This document shows positions 16,701 through 24,165 of a DNA stretch of 48,144 nucleotides, piece after piece (the first letter of the stretch is position 1; each line of letters starts with the position of its first letter). The stretch is from Clostridia bacterium (GTDB taxonomy: Bacteria; Bacillota; Clostridia; UMGS1883): contig JAFSGW010000088.1 of NCBI GenBank assembly GCA_017440585.1, positions 1 to 48,144 on the forward strand, written 5' to 3'. The notes under the pieces were generated by a model. The model did no database searches. It was not told the origin of the DNA and worked only from the letters and a program-made list of their open reading frames with translations. The position numbers were made by a program, and so were the translations under genes.

Positions 16701-18268
16701 CTTGTAATGCTTGTCTGGGCAAAGGCATAATCGCCGATTTCTCTTAAGCCTGCTGCAAAGCTGAAGTCTGTTATATAGGTATTACAGAAGGCGTAATCGC
16801 CCACAACCTCAACTGCCCCATTGCAGGTCAGAGCTGAAAGAGATCTACATTTATTAAAAGCATAATTGCCGATTGTTTTAACGTTTTGCGGCAAAATAAT
16901 TGCTGTGACAGCGCTGGAATTAAAGGCGTAATCGCCGATAGCTGTCACGCTCTCGGGTATAGCCACCGTTTTAAGGGAGGTACAGGTGTCAAAGGCATGG
17001 TCGCCTATCCTTTCCACCCCGTCCGGTATAACCACCTTTGCAAGCTTAGGCAGATTACCGAAATAATAAGCGCCTATATTCGCAAAAGCACCGCTGATTT
17101 CAACCTCTCGTACAATCGTCCTGTGGCTGTACCAGGGAGCCTCCGCATATGCGGCAAAATCGGGCATTTCGCCTTCGCCTTCAAGAACAAGCTTGCCACG
17201 GTTGTCAAGACTCCAGGAAATATCCTCTCCTATTGTGCCTTCGCCGTAGTAAGCAAGAGGCATATCGCCCAATGACACAAAGGTCCAGCCCTTGTCAATA
17301 GCATATTCGTATGCGCAGGAATACCTGTAGCCATGTATAGGGAAGCTGTATGCACCATAAAAGGCATCCTTATGGATACTGGTTACACTTGGCGGAATAT
17401 AAAGGCTGTTTAAGCTTACATAAGCCAGTCCTTCTTCGCCAATGCTTACAAGAGTAGAGGGCAGATCAACCTTTACTACAGAGTAGTGTCCCTGATTAAA
17501 GGTATTTTTGCCGATATGAGTAATACCCTCGCCTACCTCGATTCTTTTGTAGGAATTACGGTAGCTGTACCAAGGGGCGTCTGATGTGGAGCTGTAGCTC
17601 TCCATTGCGCCCGTGCCTGTAATAATAAGACGGCTTAATGAGTCAACCTGCCAGAAAACGCTGTCGTTAACAGCACCCTCTGCCAGGGTTTCGCCCTCCA
17701 GAAAACCCGTGCTCTCAAATTCAAGCTTCAGCTTTATTGCAAGCATCTCTGCCGCAGAATAGGTGTAGCCCTTGATTATGGTTGCGCTATTGGAGCTTAA
17801 CTCACTTGAACCATAGCTGGTAAACCCCTTTGGGAAGGAAACATACTCCAACGCCGAGCTACCCGAAAAGGTAGACCCGTTCATTGTTGTAAAGCTTTCC
17901 CCGAAGGTGACGCTTTTCAGGCTCGAACAGCTTGAAAACGCACTACGGCCTGTTTCCACAAGGCTGTCAGGCAACTGAACCTCTTCAAGCTTGGAGCAAT
18001 AGCTGAACGCCCTATCACCTATGTAGGTAACGCCTTCTTCTACAATAACCTTTGTAATAGTATTCCTCTGGCTGTACCAGGGTGCCGAGCCTGCAGAGTA
18101 ATCCTCCATAGCACCCGTACCTGAAATAGTTAAAACACCATTTTCTAAGGTATATTTTGCCGTATCGCCACAGCTTCCGCTTGTAGCCGTTGCCGCTGAG
18201 GCACTTATTCCCATAAAGGCAATAATAACTACCATTACGGCAAGTAAAAATTTCAGTTTGTTTTTCAT
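13742..18268 (-). CDS. giant secreted BspA-like leucine-rich-repeat protein
   Basis: 1508 residues. The signal peptide is MKNKLKFLLAVMVVIIAFMG with cleavage near ASA-AT. It is built from LRR_5/BspA repeats (IGDYAF..C..L..V.IP..V) in a long, nearly continuous run between residues about 390 and 960, with six copies of the CGD..KYTLENGVLTISG-type capping module at intervals. The C-terminal ~90 residues carry VKVFFWEGESSLIPV, the same short module found at the end of the neighbouring BspA-like protein and at the start of both GH16 enzymes. No cell-wall sorting signal is visible. The probable role is surface or secreted binding to host, mucus or plant material, inferred from the family. GGGAGG upstream supports the start. 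Its own promoter lies at 18304-18332, with a direct repeat upstream. Confidence 0.92.
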   Translation of the reverse strand: MKNKLKFLLAVMVVIIAFMGISASAATATSGSCGDTAKYTLENGVLTISGTGAMEDYSAGSAPWYSQRNTITKVIVEEGVTYIGDRAFSYCSKLEEVQLPDSLVETGRSAFSSCSSLKSVTFGESFTTMNGSTFSGSSALEYVSFPKGFTSYGSSELSSNSATIIKGYTYSAAEMLAIKLKLEFESTGFLEGETLAEGAVNDSVFWQVDSLSRLIITGTGAMESYSSTSDAPWYSYRNSYKRIEVGEGITHIGKNTFNQGHYSVVKVDLPSTLVSIGEEGLAYVSLNSLYIPPSVTSIHKDAFYGAYSFPIHGYRYSCAYEYAIDKGWTFVSLGDMPLAYYGEGTIGEDISWSLDNRGKLVLEGEGEMPDFAAYAEAPWYSHRTIVREVEISGAFANIGAYYFGNLPKLAKVVIPDGVERIGDHAFDTCTSLKTVAIPESVTAIGDYAFNSSAVTAIILPQNVKTIGNYAFNKCRSLSALTCNGAVEVVGDYAFCNTYITDFSFAAGLREIGDYAFAQTSITSFFAPATLESVGDYAFAQTSYLQNCVFNKTQTVGAYALADTKATNIVLPDNMTKIPEGMFYNVKSIGVMPLHKNIEEIGDYAFYGCSKLYELKFPDSVKAIGKEAFSGCSGVKNITIPEKVTELSEGVFRGTGITAIEIPDNIKAIGTRAFYNCTDLGSVTMGSGTTSIGDYAFYGCSLLSEPGIGSSVEKIGNYAFNACTTLASVTIPDCVTELGVGVFKGCSKLESVVLSKNITKIPDYCFESCSVLSTIEPHEGITAIGDKAFYKALKCALTMPSTLKAIGESAFEGSYATGIELNDGLEELGTRAFAATKSIPSFTFPGSLKVIPKECFANSALTSFVIEEGVEEIGQSAFEYALVDKVTIPSSVKVIRTKAFYRCSKLTDVVIEDGVSEIADYAFAYCASLATVTISDSVGYIATTAFYDFPDTAVMKGYTGSIAHWLATRYKYNFEALGEAEAIVVMEGTMNDDISWTLSNHGVLTFSGRGDVPAMYNYSDGKYPWKYCPGFITKIVAEHGITYLGSHPYEGLDNITEVEASYTLLGMTTTYKNLKGDVIFTGYEGNILETVAEEKGYTFVSKGEAQDEVAIEGNYNGIEWSITTLGEITLYYDGVIPEEDFYDLGSYPWEQYCDSINAVVIEEGVTEVNSYVFERDFHITTLTLPCSLTYVSFPYGTILEGATVYAHTYSEGYDVYGNSSKYNFVSLGIEPLKVRAEGTFGDNLTWKYYNHRILEITGDGAMSNMGNYAPWNNCLVKTVVMSGNITSIGKNAFNGESITEFTIPETVESIENNAFSGSKIKEIVIPETVTELGKYVFFGCKKLESVWILCENANLSDSFFENCYSLKQVQLPKNTTIGEDAFKNTGVEYIYYEGTKSDFAKYVTGAENLPEDAVIFFSSSMPEEVYVKDVRVTKSTNGANVKLTAKLRGGEAAFIAGYDGDGTMVTLVRLIPYENSHSLKGDIETVKVFFWEGESSLIPVNEVYTENIN

Positions 18269-18303
18269 TGCAGCTTCCTCCCGATAATATTATTCCGTAT
18301 AGC

Positions 18304-18332
18304 ATTATATCACAATTTTTCAGTCTCAGCAA
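18304..18332 (-). promoter_or_regulatory. promoter of the 1508-aa BspA-like gene
   Basis: TTGCTG and TATAAT are 17 bases apart on the minus strand. The -10 is perfect and the -35 imperfect, which would suit activation by a factor bound at the direct repeats just upstream. Confidence 0.65.
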
Positions 18333-18335
18333 CAT

Positions 18336-18372
18336 TCATTCGTGCCACTTTCGCTGTCATTCACGCCACTTT
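18336..18372. repeat. direct repeat upstream of the 1508-aa BspA-like promoter
   Basis: TCATTCGTGCCACTTT (18336-18351) and TCATTCACGCCACTTT (18357-18372) match at 14 of 16 positions. They are 21 bases apart start to start, two helical turns. They lie immediately upstream of the weak -35 box, the usual place for an activator dimer. Confidence 0.6.
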
Positions 18373-18378
18373 TGCAAC

Positions 18379-18410
18379 AAAAAAGGCAACCTTCTCAAAA
18401 AGGTTGCCTT
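18379..18410 (-). terminator. intrinsic terminator of the GH43 gene
   Basis: The stem AAGGCAACCTT / AAGGTTGCCTT (11 bp) has a 6-nt loop, followed by T on the minus strand. It begins 5 bases past the GH43 stop and is closely symmetrical. Confidence 0.9.
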
Positions 18411-18415
18411 TTTAA

Positions 18416-19324
18416 TTAGCTGAATGCTTTAACAAGTCTGTCGTATTCCTCTAAAGTAATAGTAAGTACGCCGCCGTGACGGAACTGAATTTCTGTATGG
18501 AAATCCCCTGCAATCTTTGTGAACTGACCCTTATCCAGGTCATCCGTAACAAAGGGTGCATAGCCTAAGTTCTTGCCGTACTGGTCAAGGAAGAGGCACC
18601 ATCTGCCGTCGGGAAGCTGACAGCACTGAGGACCTTCAACACCGTGAACCTCTGTAAGGTTGGAATCCACAATTTCAAACTTGCCTGACAAAGATGTGCT
18701 CTTTGCCATAAGTATGCACTTGCTTGTTTCGTCCTTAGAAAAGCGGTAGTAAACACCGTCATGCTCAACAATGTCTGTGTCGATAACGTCACAGTCACGT
18801 TCTATGTAAACCTCACAGGGTGTAAAGGTCTTAAAGTCCTTCGTTCTGGACTGGAAAATCTTATGATGACCCTTGCCGTAGTCTGTTCTTGAAGCCCAGA
18901 AAACCATGTAGTTGTCCTGCTCCTTATCGTAAATAACCTCGGGAGCCCAGGTACAGCCTGCATCTTCTCTTGAAACAGTAACTGCTCTTGTTTCGCTCCA
19001 GTTTACTAAGTCATCGCTTTCCCATACAAGGATGTCGTGACTACCGTTCTTTGTGGCACTGCCCCAGTGGTCGGGACGAAGGAACACGTTAAGGTCGGTA
19101 CCTACCATGTAGAACTTCTTGTCGTCGTGAGAGCGGATAATGAAGGGGTCACGGATACCCTTTTCGCCTATTTCGGAAATTATAACAGGCTTTTTATTGT
19201 TAAGTGTTTTCCATGTTAAACCGTCAAGGCTCACAGAAAAATAAATCTGCTCACTCATGGGAGTGTTGGGATGTGTATCTGTGAAATGCACAAATAAAAA
19301 TGCTTCTTTTTTAGTATTACTCAT
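18416..19324 (-). CDS. glycoside hydrolase family 43-like enzyme (arabinosidase type), cytoplasmic
   Basis: 302 residues with no signal peptide. The sequence has the layout of GH43 five-bladed beta-propellers: YFSVSLDGLTW, RDPFI (Asp59), TWAPEVIYD, an Asp-rich DVIDTDI segment near 180-184 and HGVEGP with Glu230 as candidate general acid. Relatives are called arabinosidases or arabinofuranosidases. Substrate cannot be fixed from sequence, but arabinose- or xylose-containing oligosaccharides are likely. It lies just downstream of the GH1 gene with its own promoter, so imported glycans may be trimmed by both. AAAGGA before the ATG supports the start. Which Asp is base and which tunes pKa needs alignment. 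Confidence 0.85.
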   Translation of the reverse strand: MSNTKKEAFLFVHFTDTHPNTPMSEQIYFSVSLDGLTWKTLNNKKPVIISEIGEKGIRDPFIIRSHDDKKFYMVGTDLNVFLRPDHWGSATKNGSHDILVWESDDLVNWSETRAVTVSREDAGCTWAPEVIYDKEQDNYMVFWASRTDYGKGHHKIFQSRTKDFKTFTPCEVYIERDCDVIDTDIVEHDGVYYRFSKDETSKCILMAKSTSLSGKFEIVDSNLTEVHGVEGPQCCQLPDGRWCLFLDQYGKNLGYAPFVTDDLDKGQFTKIAGDFHTEIQFRHGGVLTITLEEYDRLVKAFS

Positions 19325-19359
19325 AATGAACCATCCTTTCTGTCAATACCTCAAAGAAC

Positions 19360-19388
19360 ATCGTATCACTTTTAAAATGGCTTGTCAA
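19360..19388 (-). promoter_or_regulatory. promoter of the GH43 gene
   Basis: TTGACA and TACGAT are separated by 17 bases on the minus strand, in the gap right after the GH1 stop codon. A second TTGACA lies closer to the GH43 start without a -10. Confidence 0.65.
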
Positions 19389-19397
19389 CCTTTCCCG

Positions 19398-20747
19398 TTA
19401 AAGATTTTCTCCGTTTGTGAGTATAATGTTCTTGTAGGCATAGGCGCTGTCCTTTATAATTCTTTCCTTAGTTTCAAAGTCCACATACACTATGCCGAAA
19501 CGCTGACTGTAGCCTAATTTCCACTCAAAATTGTCCAAAAGTGACCAGAGGAAATAGCCCTCCACGTCAACACCCTCCTCCGCCGCTTTCTTAAGGTAGG
19601 CAAGGTGGCGTTCAACATAGTCTGCCCTCATAGCGTCGTGCACCTTTCCGTCACGGCACACCCAGTCGGTTGTTGCCATGCCGTTTTCGGAAATAATAAT
19701 GGGCTTTTTGTAGCGTTCGTAGAAGAACTTTGCACCCCAGTAAAGACAGCTTTCGTCCACGGGCCAGCCCATGGTTGTTCTGCCGTAGCCGTCGGGGCGT
19801 TTAACGTAATAAACTCTGCCCTCATCGTTCACATCCACAATTTCCCCATGATAGGTGTTGAAGGCGAAAAAGTCGAGCCCTGTATGGATTGTTTTCATAT
19901 CACTTTCATTTACAAAGGGCATCATATGGCCGAATTTTTCAATCATTTCCTCCGGGTATTTTCCGTACATAATCGTATCGGACCAGGCGGTATTGCTCCA
20001 CCAGGGGTCGTCATACACCCTCATGGTTTCACGCCTTGCCGCTTCAATGCTCTCGGGCGTGTTACGGGCAGGAATGCGAACCGCTGTTGCAGGAGCATAG
20101 CCAACCCTTGCCTTGGGCACATTTGCCTTTATTGCACTGTGTGCATAGCCGTGGGCAAGAAGTGTGTTGTGAATTCCCAAAAGCCCTTCACGGGGAGAAA
20201 CCTTAAGCCCCGGTGCATGGTCACCGTTTACGTAGCCTGCACCAATAATGCACTGAGGCTCGTTAATGGTGAAAAAGTTTTTAACTCTGTCGGAAAGCTT
20301 TTCAGAAACAACATTGGCATATTCACCAAACCATTTTCCAATATCGGGGCTGAGCCAGCCACCACGTTTATAAATTTCATAGGGTAAATCCCAATGGAAA
20401 AGGGTAACGTAGGGCTCAATGCCATTTTTTAAAAGCTCATCTGTCAGGCGGTCATAATAATCAAGCCCCTTGGGGTTAACCTTGCCCGTGCCATCGGGCA
20501 TAACCCTTGCCCATGAGATGCTGTAGCGGTAAGCCTTTAAGCCTATCTCCTTCATAATGGCAACATCTTCCTTGTAGCGGTGATAGCTGTCGCAGGCTGT
20601 GTCGCCGTTATTATGCTCAAAGGTGTAATTTGGCTTACGGCTTGTTGTGTCCCATATGTTAAGGCCCTTTCCGTCCTCAAAGGCAGCACCCTCTACCTGA
20701 TAGCTTGCGGTAGCACTGCCCCATACAAAATCCTTCTTAAATCCCAT
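19398..20747 (-). CDS. GH1 beta-glucosidase (or 6-phospho-beta-glycosidase relative)
   Basis: 449 residues, normal GH1 length. The N-terminal signature FVWGSATASYQVEGA, acid/base Glu163 in TINEP and nucleophile Glu354 in ISENG are intact. The C-terminal part has GYFLWSLLDNFEW, the sugar-binding region of the family, and its Trp/Glu pattern favours unphosphorylated beta-glucosides over the 6-phospho type. There is no signal peptide, so it acts in the cytoplasm on cellobiose- or laminaribiose-type products, which fits the secreted GH16 enzymes next door. A GGGGGAT ribosome-binding site supports the ATG. No PTS or ABC transporter is present in the cluster, so import must be encoded elsewhere. 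Confidence 0.95.
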   Translation of the reverse strand: MGFKKDFVWGSATASYQVEGAAFEDGKGLNIWDTTSRKPNYTFEHNNGDTACDSYHRYKEDVAIMKEIGLKAYRYSISWARVMPDGTGKVNPKGLDYYDRLTDELLKNGIEPYVTLFHWDLPYEIYKRGGWLSPDIGKWFGEYANVVSEKLSDRVKNFFTINEPQCIIGAGYVNGDHAPGLKVSPREGLLGIHNTLLAHGYAHSAIKANVPKARVGYAPATAVRIPARNTPESIEAARRETMRVYDDPWWSNTAWSDTIMYGKYPEEMIEKFGHMMPFVNESDMKTIHTGLDFFAFNTYHGEIVDVNDEGRVYYVKRPDGYGRTTMGWPVDESCLYWGAKFFYERYKKPIIISENGMATTDWVCRDGKVHDAMRADYVERHLAYLKKAAEEGVDVEGYFLWSLLDNFEWKLGYSQRFGIVYVDFETKERIIKDSAYAYKNIILTNGENL

Positions 20748-20780
20748 AATATCCCCCTCTCTTCACTAACACCCACAACC

Positions 20781-20827
20781 AAGCCTCCCTCCCCGAGGGA
20801 GGTGTCAGCACAGCTGACGGAAGGAGT
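20781..20827. repeat. two-hairpin intergenic repeat of the clostridial CCTCCCTC type
   Basis: CCTCCCTC pairs with GAGGGAGG, and is followed by a second hairpin GTCAGC/GCTGAC and GGAAGGAG. It lies in the 97-base gap between the GH16 and GH1 genes. It resembles short dispersed repeats I know from intergenic gaps of gut Clostridia; copy number in this genome cannot be seen here. Confidence 0.6.
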
Positions 20828-20844
20828 GTCGCAATTACTGACCA

Positions 20845-23800
20845 TCAATACTGGAAGCTTCTCACAAATCTGCACCTTAGGCCATCGTCCCATACCATAC
20901 TGCTGTCGGGCTCTGCCTCCCAGCCACCGAGGCCCGTGTTTAAAATAAGCCTCATGTTTTTCTGGAAGTTAAGGGTAGCATTATTATGTGTTCTCTGATA
21001 AAGCTTTCCGTCAATGTAGAACTTAATATAATCGTAGCCCCAGTCCATACTAAAGGTGTGGTAACCCGTTGTAATATTTATATTGTCCTTACTGCTCTTG
21101 CCGAAAAGGTTGTTCTTGTCGCCCTCGCCGTGGATAGCCGTATGCCATGCCTTTGCACCGTAGGAGGAGGACAAGGTTTCAAAAATATCAATTTCGGGCG
21201 GCCAGGAATCCCTGCCCGTGAGCCAGAAGGCGTTCCAGTAGCCGACGGGGCTTTCGGGCTGTTTGAAGGAGCCCTCAATAAAGCAGTTTTTGTTGTAAAC
21301 CTTGTTCTGTATGCTTACAACGCCAACGTAGCCCTTCCACTGCTCCCATGTCTTGCCCCACTTGTTGTAATTTATGCCCGTTTCACCACTCTTGTCCTTA
21401 ACCCAGCTGGAAAGGTTCACCTTTGTAGCCTTTAAAAGCAGCTCGCCGTTTTCAACAATAACGTTATTCTTCGTGATAAGACCCGAATGGTTGTAGGAGT
21501 CATTAGTGGGGTTATTGCCCTTCCAGGGGTAATTTGTCCACCACTGTGAGGAGATGGAATTGCCGTAGAAATTGTCGGCAACGTATTCTGTCGCCTCGCT
21601 CTTTAAGTAGAACGTGCCCTGAGCCTCGCTCCACTTTTTCCAGGGCTTTAAGTCGCCGGTTTTCTTGTCGCTTGTTGTATCGTAGAGGAACTTATCCTCA
21701 TTGTCACGCTGGAGATATGTTTTGTAGGAATAGGCTTTGCCCGTGTAGTAGCCTATGTTTTCAACCTCCTCTTTCATAAAGGTTGCACGGGCGTAGAAAT
21801 TGCCCGTATTTTCTATCTTTTTAAGGTAGAAGGCATCATCCTCCGCCACCACAAAGTGCCCGGGAAGGGAAGCCGCCTCCAACGAAACGCCACAGCCCAA
21901 AAGCCCCTTACGTTCAACAAAGCGTGTTACAGAGGGGTTTTTGTCTGCCGCCACGGAAAGCACGTTATCCCTTCCGTTATGGTAAATATATCTGCCGTAA
22001 TAGTCACCGGAGGAGGTGGGGTAATCGGAAAGCCTTACCGCCTCAAGACGTACATTTCCGTTTACGGGCTCTGCACTTTCGCTCACACTCTCTTCTCTTT
22101 CAACCTCACGGAGGGCAAAATTAGAAACTGTCATTTCACAGTGTGCACTTGCACCGGTATTGAAAACAACGGTGTTTGCCTCAAGATAGGTCCAGGTTGT
22201 GTTACGGGTGAGCTCATTGTCCGCATTTGAAAAATAAAGCTTCTGTGTTTCCTTCTTTTCGGAATCCTCCGCTGTAATATAAAAGCTTCGGTCAGTGGGC
22301 GAAACCAGAATTTCAAAATGCACATCCTCGCCCTTATTGAAGGTATTTTCAAAAAGTGCAACGGGGCTGCCCTCGTTAAAGTAGTTACTTGTCATGCGAT
22401 TAATTTTAAACCTGTCGCCGTCGTTGTCAAACCTTAACTGCAGTGCGGCATAGTTATCAAGGTCCGCACCGCCGGTTATAACGCCGTCCGTTATGGAAAC
22501 ACCGCTGTAGTAAGCGTTGTCAGAAAGGTTTAAATCAAAGCTTATTTCATAATCCCCACGGTCATGAGGAAGGCTTAAGCCATGCTGGGCAAGCACACCG
22601 CCTGCACCGTCAATGGGCTCTTCACCGCCCATTGCTTCAATTTCACTTATACGTACCCAGCCGTTATTTTTGCTGTCGGTTCTTTTGTAGAAGGTATACT
22701 TAACATACCTTGCTCTCTCCTGAGAGAAGGTGAAATGCTGTATATCTGCCGTAGCACCCGATGCTCTCTTCGGGAGCACCTTTGTGTAATTTTTGTTGTC
22801 CTCACTTACTGAAATATCAAAGGTGTAGGTTCGCTCGTTACCTAAATCAAAGCCTATGCCAACCCCCGTAAGGTAATAGCTTTTGCCCAAATCAGCAATA
22901 AGATGGGCAGGATTTTCATCCGTAACATCCTTCGCCGTCCATATTGTAGAGGCGTTTTTGTCAAGGACATTTGTGTGGTGGTTATTGCTCTCAGGGGTCT
23001 GCGATGCAGTAACAGAGGCAATTTCAAGCCCTTCACCTGCCACATTGCCGTCACGGCCAACCTTGTCGTAAAGATAAATTCCCCTATCCTCTTCCTCTGC
23101 ATAAAGAAGCTGACCCAAGGCAGGCGTATAATCCCTAAAGGTCATTTCGTCCATGGCAGAAACCTCCCAATTGGAAGTTTTTTCCATCAACATACTACCT
23201 GCAGTGTCCTTGTAGCCGTAGGTTTCCACCTCACCTATACGGCACCATGCTCCGTTATCGGTTCTGCCGAAAAGGTTAAGGCGTATAAACCTTGCACGAA
23301 CGGGAGGAAGAGTAATATACTGTGTATCATTTGTTTTTTTGCTGTTCTGCTTTTTTACAACGGTAGTAAAGCTTTCCCCGTCCTCACTGGCAGAGACGGA
23401 GTATATATATTCTCTTTCCGCACCTAAATTGAAATTTATGCCTATGCGGGAAAGAATGTAGTCGTCACCTAAATAAATTGTCACATTTTCGCTGTTTTCT
23501 TCGCTTGCACCGGAAACTGTCCATATTGTGTCCACGTTTCCGTCGGCAACATTGCCTGCACCGTTTTGTGCCTCGGGAGTGTAGGATGCAAAGGCATCGG
23601 AGGCTGTGTAGGGAATTTTTATTTCATCACCAAAATCTGCCTCTTCGCATTTTTCACTTGTTAAAGAAGGTGAAAAGGGCTTAAGATAGTCCTCCCACAC
23701 AAAAATTTTTCCATTGCCCTCTCCCTTGTAGGAAAAAGCGGCTTTTTCGCCTCCGGGCACCGTTTCCTTGTAGGAGGTTGCAGTTATTAAACTGTCATTT

Positions 23801-23994
23801 GCATCGTAGGATGCAACGTACACCTTTAAAGCCTTGTCATTTTGGGAAAAATTTTCTGCCCTTACAACAAAGCTTGTATCCTTTCCCGTCTTAAAGCCCG
23901 AAACAGCAACGGAAATGTCGTTTGCTTTAACGGGGAAGGAAAAGGATGTTAAAATTAATGTAAATATTAATATAAATGCCGAAACTTTTTTCAA
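20845..23994 (-). CDS. secreted multidomain GH16 beta-glucanase with two discoidin-type modules
   Basis: 1049 residues from a TTG start (numbering below counts from the in-frame GTG three codons earlier). Order: signal peptide (to about 28); a short module ending in IFVWEDYLKPF (28-115); F5/8 type C (CBM32-like) module (130-265); a second one (325-460); a LamG/concanavalin-like sheet domain (465-635); an AbfB-like beta-trefoil region (about 650-800; SVTRFVERKGLLGCGVSLEA); and a C-terminal GH16 domain (805-1052). The GH16 signature EIDIFE is intact, with nucleophile Glu937 and acid/base Glu942. GH16 enzymes cut beta-1,3/1,4-glucans, agar-like galactans and related chains; here a laminarinase or lichenase is most likely. 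The TTG start is chosen because AAAAGGTGAT covers the GTG. A terminator ends five bases upstream of that site. Confidence 0.93.
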   Translation of the reverse strand: MKKVSAFILIFTLILTSFSFPVKANDISVAVSGFKTGKDTSFVVRAENFSQNDKALKVYVASYDANDSLITATSYKETVPGGEKAAFSYKGEGNGKIFVWEDYLKPFSPSLTSEKCEEADFGDEIKIPYTASDAFASYTPEAQNGAGNVADGNVDTIWTVSGASEENSENVTIYLGDDYILSRIGINFNLGAEREYIYSVSASEDGESFTTVVKKQNSKKTNDTQYITLPPVRARFIRLNLFGRTDNGAWCRIGEVETYGYKDTAGSMLMEKTSNWEVSAMDEMTFRDYTPALGQLLYAEEEDRGIYLYDKVGRDGNVAGEGLEIASVTASQTPESNNHHTNVLDKNASTIWTAKDVTDENPAHLIADLGKSYYLTGVGIGFDLGNERTYTFDISVSEDNKNYTKVLPKRASGATADIQHFTFSQERARYVKYTFYKRTDSKNNGWVRISEIEAMGGEEPIDGAGGVLAQHGLSLPHDRGDYEISFDLNLSDNAYYSGVSITDGVITGGADLDNYAALQLRFDNDGDRFKINRMTSNYFNEGSPVALFENTFNKGEDVHFEILVSPTDRSFYITAEDSEKKETQKLYFSNADNELTRNTTWTYLEANTVVFNTGASAHCEMTVSNFALREVEREESVSESAEPVNGNVRLEAVRLSDYPTSSGDYYGRYIYHNGRDNVLSVAADKNPSVTRFVERKGLLGCGVSLEAASLPGHFVVAEDDAFYLKKIENTGNFYARATFMKEEVENIGYYTGKAYSYKTYLQRDNEDKFLYDTTSDKKTGDLKPWKKWSEAQGTFYLKSEATEYVADNFYGNSISSQWWTNYPWKGNNPTNDSYNHSGLITKNNVIVENGELLLKATKVNLSSWVKDKSGETGINYNKWGKTWEQWKGYVGVVSIQNKVYNKNCFIEGSFKQPESPVGYWNAFWLTGRDSWPPEIDIFETLSSSYGAKAWHTAIHGEGDKNNLFGKSSKDNINITTGYHTFSMDWGYDYIKFYIDGKLYQRTHNNATLNFQKNMRLILNTGLGGWEAEPDSSMVWDDGLRCRFVRSFQY

Positions 23995-23998
23995 ATTT

Positions 23999-24008
23999 AT
24001 CACCTTTT
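23999..24008 (-). promoter_or_regulatory. ribosome-binding site that decides the GH16 start
   Basis: AAAAGGTGAT is almost the full anti-Shine-Dalgarno match and lies four bases before TTG. The nominal GTG start at 24001-24003 is part of this site, so translation most likely begins at TTG 23994. Confidence 0.7.
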
Positions 24009-24012
24009 AATC

Positions 24013-24040
24013 AAAAAGGCGGTGGGCAGAGCCCACCGCC
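24013..24040 (-). terminator. strong intrinsic terminator directly before the GH16 ribosome-binding site
   Basis: The stem GGCGGTGGGC / GCCCACCGCC (10 bp, 3-nt loop) is followed by TTTTT on the minus strand. Its T-run ends only four bases before the Shine-Dalgarno site of the 1049-aa GH16 gene. That gene cannot have a normal promoter after the terminator, so its expression should depend on read-through or conditional termination. Confidence 0.85.
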
Positions 24041-24060
24041 CGTCTTTTTAAGTTAACCCA

Positions 24061-24165
24061 ATTTGCGAGGAATTTTTTCGTAGATTGCCGCTCAATCCAA
24101 TCGCCGTGTGCTATGTGCACACAAGTGCGGATTGAGTGGCGAGATGCGGAAAAATAACCGCAAAT
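24061..24165. repeat. long imperfect palindrome between the two GH16 genes
   Basis: The outer arms, about 37 bases each (24061-24098 and 24129-24165), pair with few mismatches: TTTGCG at the ends and CTCAATCC at the centre. An inner hairpin GTGTGC/GCACAC closes it. It begins at the first base of the stop codon of the upstream GH16 gene. The size and shape fit a small non-autonomous repeat or a folded RNA; no copy elsewhere in the window was seen. Confidence 0.6.
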
